Source: Anaerosporobacter faecicola
GTDB taxonomy: Bacteria; Bacillota; Clostridia; Lachnospirales; Lachnospiraceae
Assembly: GCF_012070565.1 (NCBI RefSeq)
Contig: NZ_JAAQRO010000050.1
Coordinates: forward strand, 1 to 35,468
Length of the DNA: 35,468 nucleotides
Reading direction: 5' to 3'
Positions 8,868-17,356 of this stretch are shown here, piece after piece. The translations under genes and the position numbers were made by a program. Below the pieces are notes generated by a model. That model was given only the letters and a program-made list of their open reading frames with translations, was not told the DNA's origin and made no database searches. Every line of letters starts with the position of its first letter. Position 1 is the first letter of the stretch.

Positions 8868-10190
8868 ATGCAGAAATCAAGAAAAAAATTAAGATACATA
8901 TCCATTGCACTTACAGCAATACTCACATTTTCGGGATGCGGGTTGAATAGCGCAGATCGTGGAAGTGCTTCAAATGAGACAACAGAGGCCCAGTATGCAA
9001 AATATTTAGATGATGAAGTCTCCATTGACTTTGAATGTATTTGGGCGGGAACAGATAGTAAGGCAGAATATGTAGCCAATATGATTAGTTCTTTTAATGA
9101 AAAGTATAAAGGTCAATATCACGTAAATGTGATTGAACAGACAGATTACAATACATATGAGTCGAAGTTAAGTGCACAGATTAAAGCAGGACAAGTTCCA
9201 GATGTCTTTACCATGAAGAATTATGGTCAAATCAAAGAGTATGCAGCTGCAGATAAATTGATGGATTTCTCCACCTATCTAGGACAGGGAGATCGTGCAT
9301 CCAGATATGCAACTGGTGTATTGGACGAGTATAAGGATGGGAATAAAATGTGCTGTATCCCTTATGAAAGTGGTGTGGTACCAATCATGTATGACATGGC
9401 TCTTTTAAACAGTGTAGGTATTCAGAGTATACCAACATCCTGGGAAGAATTTTTTCAGACATGTGATACCTTAAAAGAAAAGGGCATTGATGCAACTTCG
9501 TTTATGACAGGTTCCAATGCATGGACAGCACAGTTGTGGTTTTCCTATGCAGTCGCAGCTACGGTTGGTCAAGATGCTTGGAAAGGAGATATGACAAGCG
9601 ATGCATATGAAAAAGCAGCAAAAATAGTTAAAAAAATATATTCGTATTCACCACCTGATGCGATTGGAGCGGAAGCAGCAACTGTAAACCAACACTTCTT
9701 CAATAAAGAGACAGCAATCTACACCAATGGTACATGGATTCTTGGTGGAATCAGGAATAATGCAGGACAGGAATTTTACGATCAGGTTCAAGTATCTCCA
9801 GGACTAAGTTATGAAGAAATGAATGGTAACTCTTTTATCAGTTACATTCAGGCATTCATATGTGCAGCGAAACAGGAAGATCCAAAAAAACAGGAAGCAG
9901 TGGAAGCTTTTATTGATCATATAACAGATACAGCAAACGTTACTGGATTGTCGGAAGCATCAGGCGCAACATTCTGTATCAATGTAGATACTTCTAAAAT
10001 TACAGATCCATTACAGGGACAGATTATCAATGGTTGTAAAAATGCTGATTTTACCATACGAAGCTTTGAAAGTTCTGTACCATCGGATACATCAGCAGCT
10101 TTTCCGAAAGCACTGGAACAGTATGTGACAAATCAAATCTCGGTACAAGAGTTCTTAAATACATTGCAATCACCACCGAAAAATGAATAA
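8868..10190 (+). CDS. Extracellular solute-binding lipoprotein (sugar type, family 1)
   Basis: A 440-residue exported lipoprotein. A basic N-terminus and a hydrophobic stretch lead to lipobox FSGC with lipidated C24; the mature part has the two-lobe pattern of ABC sugar-binding proteins (PDVFTMKNYGQIKEY, IPTSWEEFFQTCDTLK, a NGTWILGG segment near residue 290). An AAGGGGGTAAGG site precedes ATG. No permease or ATPase gene for sugar uptake lies next to it; the only neighbour on the strand is the MCP gene 36 nt upstream. It could feed an importer encoded elsewhere or serve as a sensor component. A terminator follows at 10252-10294. Confidence 0.88.
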   Translation: MQKSRKKLRYISIALTAILTFSGCGLNSADRGSASNETTEAQYAKYLDDEVSIDFECIWAGTDSKAEYVANMISSFNEKYKGQYHVNVIEQTDYNTYESKLSAQIKAGQVPDVFTMKNYGQIKEYAAADKLMDFSTYLGQGDRASRYATGVLDEYKDGNKMCCIPYESGVVPIMYDMALLNSVGIQSIPTSWEEFFQTCDTLKEKGIDATSFMTGSNAWTAQLWFSYAVAATVGQDAWKGDMTSDAYEKAAKIVKKIYSYSPPDAIGAEAATVNQHFFNKETAIYTNGTWILGGIRNNAGQEFYDQVQVSPGLSYEEMNGNSFISYIQAFICAAKQEDPKKQEAVEAFIDHITDTANVTGLSEASGATFCINVDTSKITDPLQGQIINGCKNADFTIRSFESSVPSDTSAAFPKALEQYVTNQISVQEFLNTLQSPPKNE

Positions 10191-10251
10191 GTAAGATAAA
10201 TTAATATACATTGCCGCAACCCTACCAGGCCATTGTGCAGCGATGTAAGAG

Positions 10252-10294
10252 AAAGCCGTTAAACCTTAGCAAAGCAAGGGGAAACGGCTTTTTT
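10252..10294 (+). terminator. Intrinsic terminator after the MCP/binding-protein unit
   Basis: AAAGCCGTT pairs with AACGGCTTT, with an inner CCTT/AAGG pairing, followed by a run of six Ts (10289-10294). It is about 60 nt after the binding-protein stop. Confidence 0.85.
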
Positions 10295-10311
10295 GATACG
10301 TTGATAAAGTA

Positions 10312-10351
10312 AAGCTTTTCTCAAATCATGGAAATGATCGAAGAAAAGCTT
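10312..10351 (-). terminator. Hairpin after the GNAT gene
   Basis: AAGCTTTTCT (10312-10321) is complementary to AGAAAAGCTT (10342-10351), with an inner ATCAT/ATGAT stem. On the minus strand it is followed by a T-rich stretch, so it is a plausible terminator for the TetR-GNAT unit. Confidence 0.6.
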
Positions 10352-10380
10352 AATATGTAGTACACAATATCCGTTATTGG

Positions 10381-11004
10381 TTAAAACAATTGTCCAGGAA
10401 GTTTCAATTTTTCTTTTGGTGGAAACTGTTTATCGAATTCCTCCACCTCGGCATCATCCACAAAATATCCCTGAGGCGTATGATAAACCCCAGTTACCCC
10501 ATCAAGGTATCCTGGTATTAGTTCTTTTAGTAAGAAATATGGGACTACTGCTTCTCGTGGTTCTCCATGATAGTGAATGCCTTTTGTGCTGGCGACAACA
10601 AATCCGGATTTACCATAAAAATCGATATTGCCCTCAAAACATACGGCACCTGCTCCCATTTCTTTTGCTTTTTCCAAAGAATAGTCAAGTAATGCTTTTC
10701 CATAACCTTGACGCTTATACGCTGGTAGTATACCAATTGGTCCCATCGTCAGGATTGGAATATTCTGTCCATCATCGCCTACGATCTCAGCTCTCATATA
10801 CATTGTCTGACCAATCAATTTACCGTCCTTTTCCATAACAAAGTCAAGTTCTGGTATAAATGCTGGATTCTGTCGCAAGGTGTGCATTACATAGTGCTCG
10901 GAACAGCCTGGTTTATATACATTCCAAAATGCTTCTCTTATTAAATTCTCATTGTCTCTATAGTCTGCTTCTGTTTCTCTACGAATCAAATACTCTTTAT
11001 TCAT
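10381..11004 (-). CDS. GNAT-family N-acetyltransferase
   Basis: A 207-residue cytoplasmic enzyme expected to move acetyl from acetyl-CoA to an amine. The core spans about residues 5-150: substrate strand LDFVMEKDGKLIGQTMYM, acetyl-CoA loop LPAYKRQGYGKALLDY (family R/Q-x-x-G-x-G/A) and YGKSGF near the C-terminal side. It resembles YhbS-type acetyltransferases, with a ~50-residue C-terminal extension. It starts 6 nt after the TetR gene stop, so it is cotranscribed and likely controlled by that repressor. The substrate is unknown. Confidence 0.88.
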   Translation of the reverse strand: MNKEYLIRRETEADYRDNENLIREAFWNVYKPGCSEHYVMHTLRQNPAFIPELDFVMEKDGKLIGQTMYMRAEIVGDDGQNIPILTMGPIGILPAYKRQGYGKALLDYSLEKAKEMGAGAVCFEGNIDFYGKSGFVVASTKGIHYHGEPREAVVPYFLLKELIPGYLDGVTGVYHTPQGYFVDDAEVEEFDKQFPPKEKLKLPGQLF

Positions 11005-11010
11005 GTTCTT

Positions 11011-11637
11011 TTAATCCTCCAATCTTTTGTATTCGTTAACTGACCTTATGAGATGATGCATGAGATCATCAATATAATGGCTTATATACACTTTTACATC
11101 TTCCTTTTCATTTGTATCGTCATAAATACTGTAATACAAGAACATTGGTGCATACAGTTCCACCGCTTTTCTTTTTGCTTCTTGTTTACTTAGCTTCAAT
11201 ATTGCCTCAAACAATTCTGTAAGATAGGAGACTGGTCCAGCAGATAAGTACTGATTAAATAATTGTGCCATCTTAGGATTCCGATATTGCTCCAAAGTCA
11301 ACATCTTCCGAAAGTTTGATGCAAAAGCATCCTCCGTCCAGTAATAAAACATTTCCTTACTATAATTGCAAACATCTTTCACTGTTACCGATTGAGTTGT
11401 TGTGAGATCAATAGAGTCTGCAGGGACATTTCCCTTATTTGCTTGTACGGTATCCTTTTCTTCCATACGTTTTACAATATGATCGAATATGTCTTGTTTG
11501 TTTTGATAGTGCTTATATAATGCACCCTTCGTCATCCCAAGTTTTCCTGCGATCATACTGACAGAGACTGCCGTGTATCCATCCTTAGCAAACAAGATTA
11601 AAGCTGTTTCAAGGATACGTTCCTTTGTATTGTTCAT
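11011..11637 (-). CDS. TetR-family transcriptional regulator
   Basis: This 208-residue regulator has an N-terminal helix-turn-helix (about 1-50: ERILETALILFAKDGY then MTKGALYKHYQNKQDIF). Its C-terminal ligand/dimer domain contains WTEDAFASNFRKMLTLEQY and GPVSYLTELFEAIL. These blocks match the second TetR at 25008-25631, so the two are paralogues. AAGGAG lies 6 nt before ATG. Its own promoter carries dyad sites (11782-11831), so autorepression is likely. The GNAT gene downstream is the obvious second target. The inducer is unknown. Confidence 0.92.
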   Translation of the reverse strand: MNNTKERILETALILFAKDGYTAVSVSMIAGKLGMTKGALYKHYQNKQDIFDHIVKRMEEKDTVQANKGNVPADSIDLTTTQSVTVKDVCNYSKEMFYYWTEDAFASNFRKMLTLEQYRNPKMAQLFNQYLSAGPVSYLTELFEAILKLSKQEAKRKAVELYAPMFLYYSIYDDTNEKEDVKVYISHYIDDLMHHLIRSVNEYKRLED

Positions 11638-11781
11638 ATCATTCTCCTTATTGTTGTTTTTCTTAATTAATTGAATCTTGTTCGCATCATATTCCTTGAA
11701 ATATAGAAGAAATAATGATCATAGTCCCTAATTCGAGGTCTATCTGCATCGATCTTATGTATTTACTTTCTTACAGAAAAG

Positions 11782-11831
11782 GTAAACGGTCGTTCACAAA
11801 ATAATATAGCAAATTATCGTTTACCTGTCAA
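11782..11831 (-). promoter_or_regulatory. TetR promoter with overlapping operators
   Basis: On the minus strand TTGACA (11826-11831), 17 bp and TATATT (11803-11808) form a strong promoter. GTAAACGGTCGTTCAC (11782-11797) is an imperfect palindrome just past the start site, and the spacer carries a further GGTAAACG half. Placement over the promoter is typical for an autoregulated TetR; which protein binds is inference. Confidence 0.75.
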
Positions 11832-11916
11832 GCCTATATAATTTATAAAAATGCATTGGCCGGGAGAATCATCTGTGCCATATGCTTGAAAAAAAAGCAC
11901 GATACACAGAATGGTA

Positions 11917-11945
11917 TAGAAAAACTTTTGATTTAATGGTATAAT
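11917..11945 (+). promoter_or_regulatory. Putative promoter for the CmpB-like gene
   Basis: TAGAAA (11917-11922), a 17-bp spacer and TATAAT (11940-11945). The -35 box is weak and the -10 box is consensus. The leader would be about 120 nt. Confidence 0.5.
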
Positions 11946-12069
11946 TTGTTGTATTATCTGTATTTTATGGTCAATAGAAGCAGTTATGTTATCATATTGC
12001 AGAGCACAAAGTACGAATGAATTGATTGCTCATCATTTCGATAAACAAATGATTTAAGGGGGAGTAACA

Positions 12070-12783
12070 GTGACAGTTATGAATGAGGGAGAAGAGATAG
12101 AAATTACCAACCACAAGAAAAATCTTACCTATCAAAATATGTTCTATCTTTTTATGATAGCAAATGTAGTTGGGGTGATTCTTGAAGGAATATGGACGAT
12201 TTATAAATTTGGACGTTGGGAAACACATACGATTACAGTTTGGGGACCATTTTGTCTGATCTATGGGGCAGGTGCAGTTACCTTTTATGTTGGAAGCACG
12301 TTATTTCGAAAAAAGAATATCGTATTACAATTCTTACTATATGCATGTATTGCCAATACGGTTGAATACATAAGTGCGTGGGTGATCGAAGACGGCCTGG
12401 GATTACGAGCTTGGACGTATAAAAAACATTTTATGAATCTTCAAGGTCGAATCAGTTTGCAGATGACAATTATCTGGGGAGTAATCGGAATTCTGTTTTC
12501 CAAAGCACTGGTTCCACAAATTGATCGATTATTCAAGAAATTGCAAGGAAAGATATGGAAGTATGTGTGTATTGGATTAACCATATTTATGGTAATCAAC
12601 TTAAGTATGACCACGCTGTGTCTGATTCGTTGGAGTGATCGACATAAGGGGAAAGCAGCTACAAATCAGTTGGAACGGTATCTGGATACGAATTATGATG
12701 ATGAACGGATGAAGAACACATTTTGTGAGTGGTGGTTTATTGATGAGCAAAAAGAATTTTGGAAAGAATATAAGAATAGATAG
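12070..12783 (+). CDS. CmpB-like putative ABC transporter type IV membrane protein
   Basis: A 237-residue integral membrane protein resembling the family Pfam names ABC_trans_CmpB (putative ABC-transporter type IV): VVGVILEGIWTIYKFGRWET, WGPFCLIYGAGAVTFYV and VEYISAWVIEDGLGLRAWTY are its recurrent segments. Four to five membrane helices are visible, ending in a charged cytoplasmic tail. GTG 12070 is 5 nt after AAGGGGGAG and fits better than ATG 12079 at 14 nt, though both are possible. No ATPase is nearby, and evidence for transport in this family is thin. It stands alone on the plus strand. Confidence 0.8.
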   Translation: MTVMNEGEEIEITNHKKNLTYQNMFYLFMIANVVGVILEGIWTIYKFGRWETHTITVWGPFCLIYGAGAVTFYVGSTLFRKKNIVLQFLLYACIANTVEYISAWVIEDGLGLRAWTYKKHFMNLQGRISLQMTIIWGVIGILFSKALVPQIDRLFKKLQGKIWKYVCIGLTIFMVINLSMTTLCLIRWSDRHKGKAATNQLERYLDTNYDDERMKNTFCEWWFIDEQKEFWKEYKNR

Positions 12784-12951
12784 TAGATCGTATCATTTTC
12801 ATGTAGGTCTATTACAATATTTAGCGGAAAGGTGTGAGTTTGAATGAAATTAATTAGGAGAGTGTGTCTTTAAAAACCATACATATTGCATTGCACAATT
12901 TTAATTACTATCTTTTTCACAATTTGAATAACAATTAAAGGAGAAAAAGAT

Positions 12952-13215
12952 ATGAAATATAAGCGTGCAAACGAGGTCCTGCCAAAAGACGTCTTGGAAT
13001 TATTGCAGAGATATGCAGCAGGGCAATATATATATATTCCTAGAAGAGAAAATGAAAAAGTTGCTTGGGGTGAGAATACAGGTTATCGCCAAATCCTTTG
13101 TGAAAGAAATCGACAGATCAAGACGGAACATGCAAAAGGAAAAAGTGTCGAACAACTGGCAGAGGAATACTATCTGTCGGTAAAAAGCATCTATCGCATC
13201 TTACATAATGGATAG
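12952..13215 (+). CDS. CD3324-family small DNA-binding protein
   Basis: An 87-residue protein with the pattern of CD3324-family proteins: MKY-AN-VLPKDVLELLQRY, then GQYIYIPRR and WGENTGYR, and a C-terminal helix-turn-helix EQLAEEYYLSVKSIYRIL resembling Mor/resolvase-type HTHs. This suggests DNA binding. An AAAGGAG site lies about 7 nt before ATG. It is monocistronic, about 170 nt after the CmpB-like gene. Target and role are unknown; the family is widespread in Clostridia. Confidence 0.85.
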   Translation: MKYKRANEVLPKDVLELLQRYAAGQYIYIPRRENEKVAWGENTGYRQILCERNRQIKTEHAKGKSVEQLAEEYYLSVKSIYRILHNG

Positions 13216-13560
13216 AATCGGTGTAATGTATCGTGATCTATATTCAGGAACATAGGAGATAGACAGGAGAAAGGAGAAAGGAGAAGAACAAGCGCAATGA
13301 AGTGTTTGTTTTTCTCTTTTTCCTTTCTGAATGATTCTTAAGAACAAAAGTTGATTTGGTTGTGATATAGTTAATCTGTAGAAGTTCTAAGTTGTGACAG
13401 AACAGAAATATAAATTGGCGGTGGTGCCAAATTGAAAAGTTTGCCAACAATCGAAGAAAAGCGAAAGATCAAGTGAACTGTACTGTCAAAGAATAAGCAA
13501 AGGAAGTACCACATAAAAAAACCACAGATAATACTCACGAGAAAGGACAAGGAAAATAGT
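13216..13560. other. Intergenic region (345 nt)
   Basis: Apart from the purine/pyrimidine hairpin at 13266-13329 I see no gene or motif. A 68-codon minus-strand frame crosses it but lacks a ribosome site and protein-like composition. Confidence 0.5.
13266..13329 (+). terminator. Possible terminator (purine/pyrimidine hairpin)
   Basis: The GA-rich 13268-13292 can pair with the TC-rich 13305-13328 in an imperfect long stem. T-rich stretches lie in the 3' arm rather than after it. It may end the CD3324-family transcript. Confidence 0.4.
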
Positions 13561-14301
13561 ATGACAATAGAAGAACAAAGAAGAATCGTAGAAGAACAAT
13601 TTGCAATTGACTACAATTGTACCGTAGAAGATTTTCAGAACGCAGATACAATCGTAACATTGAAAACAAACAATGCAGAAGCGAGAAAATTCGAGCAGGA
13701 TAGTCCGTTATCAATCTTATCGTATCGGGGGAAGCTTGTAATCACGGCAAGTGAAGAATTGTTGCCATGGTGCCAGGAGGTATTGAAGAAACATTTGTCT
13801 GCGGAATGGTGTATGGATGCAGGCAGTCTAATTCGTATTGATAAGAAATTAAACGAGTTCAATTGTGAAATTGATCAAGCGCATCTATTCTTTTTACCAA
13901 AATATGACCAGGAAGATTCTCGATACGAAATACATATGATGTCAAAGGAAGAGATTGCAGAACTGGAAGACGATGAGAGAATCGATGAAGCATTCTTATA
14001 TGAGGATTACATAGAAGATGTCTTAGGTGCAAAGATTGTGGATGAACACAACCAGATTCTTGCAGTTGCTGGGGCAACTAATAATAGCAATCGTATGTGG
14101 GAGATGGGGGTGAATTCCTTCGTGGATGGAAAGGGCTATGGACAGAGTACGATATTGGCTCTAAAAAATGAAATACTGAAACTTGGAAAAGTTCCATTCT
14201 ATGGGACAGCAATGTCTCATCTAGCTTCCCAAAGTGTTGCAATGAAAGCGGGAATGACTGTTGGATTTACGGAGTTGCGTTCTGTTCGCAGGGAACGTTG
14301 A
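13561..14301 (+). CDS. GNAT-family N-acetyltransferase
   Basis: A 246-residue protein whose second half (about 125-245) is a GNAT fold: IVDEHNQILAVAGATNNSN, MGVNSFVDGKGYGQSTILALKN (the acetyl-CoA loop around G-K-G-Y-G-Q) and MKAGMTVGFTELRSVRR. The first ~120 residues are a less conserved N-terminal domain that contains the segment SILSYRGKLVITASEE. AAGGACAAGG precedes ATG. Substrate unknown. It sits alone, upstream of the riboswitch-controlled purine genes, without operon linkage. Confidence 0.8.
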   Translation: MTIEEQRRIVEEQFAIDYNCTVEDFQNADTIVTLKTNNAEARKFEQDSPLSILSYRGKLVITASEELLPWCQEVLKKHLSAEWCMDAGSLIRIDKKLNEFNCEIDQAHLFFLPKYDQEDSRYEIHMMSKEEIAELEDDERIDEAFLYEDYIEDVLGAKIVDEHNQILAVAGATNNSNRMWEMGVNSFVDGKGYGQSTILALKNEILKLGKVPFYGTAMSHLASQSVAMKAGMTVGFTELRSVRRER

Positions 14302-14415
14302 CGGTTGATTCCATTTAATTATTTAGACGTAAATATTGGAAAATTGACATTTTCATTTTTTACTAGACTTTTTTCGCTTTGTATATTATGATAGTTCCCA
14401 TAACTAAATTTGTAC

Positions 14416-14482
14416 ATCGTATAAAGTTGAAGATATGGTTCAACAGTTTCTACCAAATTACCTTAAATAATTTGACTACGAT
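14416..14482 (+). promoter_or_regulatory. Purine (guanine-type) riboswitch aptamer
   Basis: The three-helix aptamer is complete. P1 is ATCGTA/TACGAT (14416-14421 with 14477-14482). P2 is GTTGAA/TTCAAC with loop GATATGG. The J2/3 joint is AGTTTCTACC, and P3 is AAATTA/TAATTT with loop CCTTAAA. J3/1 is GACTA, and its C (14476, the position called C74) marks guanine/xanthine-type specificity over adenine. It lies ~70 nt before the xanthine permease gene, which is expected to be shut off when guanine is plentiful. After the aptamer GATATG/CATATC (14480-14485 with 14498-14503) can form a hairpin that competes with P1, but no T-tract follows. Confidence 0.95.
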
Positions 14483-14551
14483 ATGATAAGGGAAAAGCAT
14501 ATCATTTAGAGACTCATTATACGTGTATCCAAGTGTATGGAGGCATTCGTA

Positions 14552-15892
14552 ATGAAGAAGTATTCTAGTATCTATGAACTGGATGGGAGGGTTCCTGTAG
14601 CAAAGGCAATTCCATTTGGTTTACAACACATCTTAGCCATGTTTGTCGCGAATATTACCCCAATAATTATTGTTGCGGCGGCGTCTGGTTTATCAAGTTC
14701 ACAAACTGCAAAATTAATTCAAGCCGCGATGGTCATCGCGGGGATTGGAACCATGATACAGTTATATCCGGTATGGAAGATTGGTTCCAGATTACCAATT
14801 GTTATGGGAATCAGTTTTACTTTTGTATCGATTCTCTGCTTTGTGGGTAGTCAGTATGGATATTCTACTGCAATCGGTGCTGTTTTAGTAGGTGGAGTAG
14901 TGGAAGGTGTTCTGGGCTTATTTGCTCGCTATTGGCGAAAAGTGATTACACCAATCGTGGCAGCAAGTGTCGTAACAGCCATTGGATTTTCCCTTCTTAA
15001 TGTTGGTGCATATTCTTTTGGTGGAGGAAATGGAAGCGCTGATTTTGGTTCGGCTTCCAACCTAATCTTAGGCGCAATTACATTAGTATGTTGTTTAGGA
15101 TTTACCATTTTAGCAAAAGGACAGTATAAGCAACTTTCTGTATTATTTGGTTTAGTAGTCGGTTATGTTGTGGCAATCTGTATGGGAAAAGTTGATTTTC
15201 AGGGAATTACAGATGCCAAGTTGCTTGCATTTCCAGAATTATTACCATTTAAACCAGAGTTCAATATTAGTGCAATTGTATCTGTGGTCTTGATCTATTT
15301 GGTATCTGCCACAGAAACGATCGGAGATACATCGGCATTAGCAGAAGCAGGTCTTGGAAGAAATGCCAGTGAAAAAGAGATTGCAGGAGCGCTAGCTTGT
15401 GATGGTTTTGTCAGCTCTTTATCAGGGCTGTTTGGCTGCTTACCAATTACCTCATTTAGCCAAAATGTTGGTTTGGTGGCTTTGACCAAAGTAGTGAACC
15501 GTTTTACATTGTTTATGGGTGCAGTCATTATGATCTTAGCGGGATTATTCCCACCATTAGGTGCAATCCTTGCTACCTTACCTGAACCAGTTCTTGGAGG
15601 TTGTACCTTGATTATGTTTGGTTCAATTGTGGTAAGTGGGTTACACATGATAGCGAAATGTGGGTATAATCAGAGAAATATGCTTATTGTTGCATTATCA
15701 CTCAGCGTAGGAATTGGATTTACGCAAGTACCAGATATGTTTCATGTATTTCCAACGATCATTCAAAATGTATTTGCAGAAAACTGTGTTGCAGTTGTTT
15801 TCTTAACTGCCGTAATCTTAAATCTAATCCTTCCAAAGAAGATGGAAGAAGAACAACAGGAAAAAACAGCTATAAGGAAGGAGATTGCATAG
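14552..15892 (+). CDS. pbuX: Xanthine permease (NCS2 family)
   Basis: A 446-residue membrane transporter importing xanthine, probably with protons. NCS2 (nucleobase-cation symporter-2) markers are seen: FGLQHILAMF near residue 20, SATETIGDTSALAEAGLG near 250-268, and the family signature around SQNVGLVALTKVVNR near 303-317. It has about 12-14 hydrophobic segments. ATG 14552 is chosen because GGAGG ends 8 nt before it; ATG 14537 overlaps that site. It forms an operon with xpt, which begins at the next base after its stop, and is preceded by a guanine riboswitch. The order pbuX-xpt is the reverse of B. subtilis xpt-pbuX. Confidence 0.93.
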   Translation: MKKYSSIYELDGRVPVAKAIPFGLQHILAMFVANITPIIIVAAASGLSSSQTAKLIQAAMVIAGIGTMIQLYPVWKIGSRLPIVMGISFTFVSILCFVGSQYGYSTAIGAVLVGGVVEGVLGLFARYWRKVITPIVAASVVTAIGFSLLNVGAYSFGGGNGSADFGSASNLILGAITLVCCLGFTILAKGQYKQLSVLFGLVVGYVVAICMGKVDFQGITDAKLLAFPELLPFKPEFNISAIVSVVLIYLVSATETIGDTSALAEAGLGRNASEKEIAGALACDGFVSSLSGLFGCLPITSFSQNVGLVALTKVVNRFTLFMGAVIMILAGLFPPLGAILATLPEPVLGGCTLIMFGSIVVSGLHMIAKCGYNQRNMLIVALSLSVGIGFTQVPDMFHVFPTIIQNVFAENCVAVVFLTAVILNLILPKKMEEEQQEKTAIRKEIA

Positions 15893-16465
15893 ATGCAGCT
15901 TTTAAAAGATAGAATTAACCGAGATGGAAAAATTAAAGAAGGAAATGTTCTTAAAGTGGATTCTTTTCTAAATCATCAAATTGATATTGCATTGTTAGAG
16001 GAAATCGGTAAAGAATTCAAACGTCGCTTTGAAGGGAAAGAGGTTACGAAAATCCTTACCATTGAAGCTTCAGGAATCGCAATTGCATGTATTGCAGCGA
16101 AGTATTTTCAGGTTCCTGTTCTGTTTGCGAAGAAATCAAAGACGAAGAACATTGCGGGTGAAGTATATACCAGTAAAGTAGAATCCTATACCCATGGAAA
16201 AGTGTATGATATCATGGTTTCAAAAGAGTTCCTCAAAGAAGATGATAAAGTATTGATCATTGATGACTTCTTAGCCAATGGACAAGCCTTACTTGGGCTG
16301 ATCAAATTGGTGGAAGATGCCAAAGCAACGGTAGTTGGAGCCGGAATCGTGATTGAAAAAGGGTTCCAAGTTGGAGGAGAATTGATTCGCAAACAAGGAG
16401 TTCATCTGGAATCCCTTGCTATTGTTGATAAAATGAGCGTTACAGATGGTGTGACTTTCCGATAA
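15893..16465 (+). CDS. xpt: Xanthine phosphoribosyltransferase
   Basis: A 190-residue enzyme that converts xanthine and PRPP to XMP for GTP synthesis by salvage. The sequence agrees with Xpt over its length: LKDRINRDGKI start, the LTIEASGIAIA segment and PRPP-binding VLIIDDFLANGQA at 120-132. Length is the family norm. The gene follows pbuX with no gap and has a GGAG site inside the pbuX end. Together the two genes take up and salvage xanthine under riboswitch control. A strong terminator follows 15 nt downstream. Confidence 0.96.
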   Translation: MQLLKDRINRDGKIKEGNVLKVDSFLNHQIDIALLEEIGKEFKRRFEGKEVTKILTIEASGIAIACIAAKYFQVPVLFAKKSKTKNIAGEVYTSKVESYTHGKVYDIMVSKEFLKEDDKVLIIDDFLANGQALLGLIKLVEDAKATVVGAGIVIEKGFQVGGELIRKQGVHLESLAIVDKMSVTDGVTFR

Positions 16466-16479
16466 AGAAAGCGGTGTCC

Positions 16480-16557
16480 AAAACCCCAAGCGTGAGCAAA
16501 CTATTCTATTTGTTTAACTACGAATAGAATAACGATTTGCTCAAACTTGGGGTTTTT
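16480..16557 (+). terminator. Intrinsic terminator of the pbuX-xpt operon
   Basis: AAAACCCCAAG (16480-16490) pairs with CTTGGGGTTTTT (16546-16557), and the intervening bases form a long imperfect extension (GAGCAAA/TTTGCTC, CTATTC/GAATAG). A five-T run follows the base. It could work in both directions because the outer arm starts with A. Confidence 0.88.
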
Positions 16558-16683
16558 ATTGTATGAGAATTATGAAAGTGTCTTGGTATTTTAATTGCAA
16601 ACACAGGGAAATAATAGTATAATTCCATGTAGAGTTATCTGTTATTTCGTCGAAAGAAACAGTAAAGAATTGTGGGAGGAACG

Positions 16684-17202
16684 ATGGAGGTTATATTAGA
16701 AACAGACCAATTTATATTGAGAAAATTGACAATGGATGATTTGGACGCGTGGTATGCAATTTTATCCGATGAAGAAGCAATGCAGTATTATCCGAAACCA
16801 TTCGATCGGGAAAAAACGAAAAGTTGGATTGAATGGAATATTGATAATTATAGCAAATATGGCTTTGGCTTATGGGGAGTGGTAAGCAAAGAGACGAATC
16901 AATTCCTTGGAGATTGTGGTATAACAATGCAAAATATTCATGGGAAGATGAGACCGGAAATCGGATTTCATATTGATAAACGGTATTGGAAAAGAGGGTA
17001 TGCAACCCATTTGGCTAAAGCATGTTTACGGTATGCCTTTGATGTGTTAAAGCTGGATGAAGTGTTCTGTTACCAGAAGTATACGAACATTCCATCAAGA
17101 AGAGTAGCGGAAAAAATGGGTATGAAATTCCGGGAAGAATATCCAGATGAAGTGAATACAAAAACAAGTGTGTATTCCATAAAGAGAGAAGAGTATTGTT
17201 AA
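16684..17202 (+). CDS. RimJ/RimL-type GNAT acetyltransferase
   Basis: A 172-residue enzyme of the RimJ/RimL-like branch: start LETDQFILRKLTMDDLDAW, WGVVSKETNQFLGDCGI, PEIGFHIDKRYWKRGYATHL (acetyl-CoA loop) and NIPSRRVAEKMGMKF. Such proteins acetylate small molecules or protein N-termini. ATG 16684 has a GGGAGG 4 nt upstream; a GTG at 16672 would place the site inside the gene. It appears to be monocistronic. Substrate unknown. Confidence 0.88.
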   Translation: MEVILETDQFILRKLTMDDLDAWYAILSDEEAMQYYPKPFDREKTKSWIEWNIDNYSKYGFGLWGVVSKETNQFLGDCGITMQNIHGKMRPEIGFHIDKRYWKRGYATHLAKACLRYAFDVLKLDEVFCYQKYTNIPSRRVAEKMGMKFREEYPDEVNTKTSVYSIKREEYC

Positions 17203-17356
17203 TTTAATTATGATTTTAGAAAAAATATAGGATATACAATGATTATGAAGAGGATACCATTTCAAGCAGGAATTTAATTTGAGAAATTAATTTAAAGTCC
17301 AGATTAGTGAAGCCTAATAGCAGTATGTATGACGATAAGAAATGAGGAACAAAAAA

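Larger units (their letters stand above)
11638..12069. other. Divergent intergenic region (432 nt)
   Basis: This region separates the TetR-GNAT unit (minus) from the CmpB-like gene (plus). It holds the TetR promoter/operators at 11782-11831 with a ~160-nt leader, and a plus-strand promoter at 11917-11945. I see no gene in it. Confidence 0.65.

Noticed and set aside
10205-10294. Riboswitch-like sequence after the binding-protein gene
   Set aside because: It lies at the 3' end of the operon and the pairing is fully explained by the intrinsic terminator at 10252-10294.
12844-12873. 9-codon ORF before the CD3324-family gene
   Set aside because: A ribosome-like site exists, but the frame is too short and has no other support.
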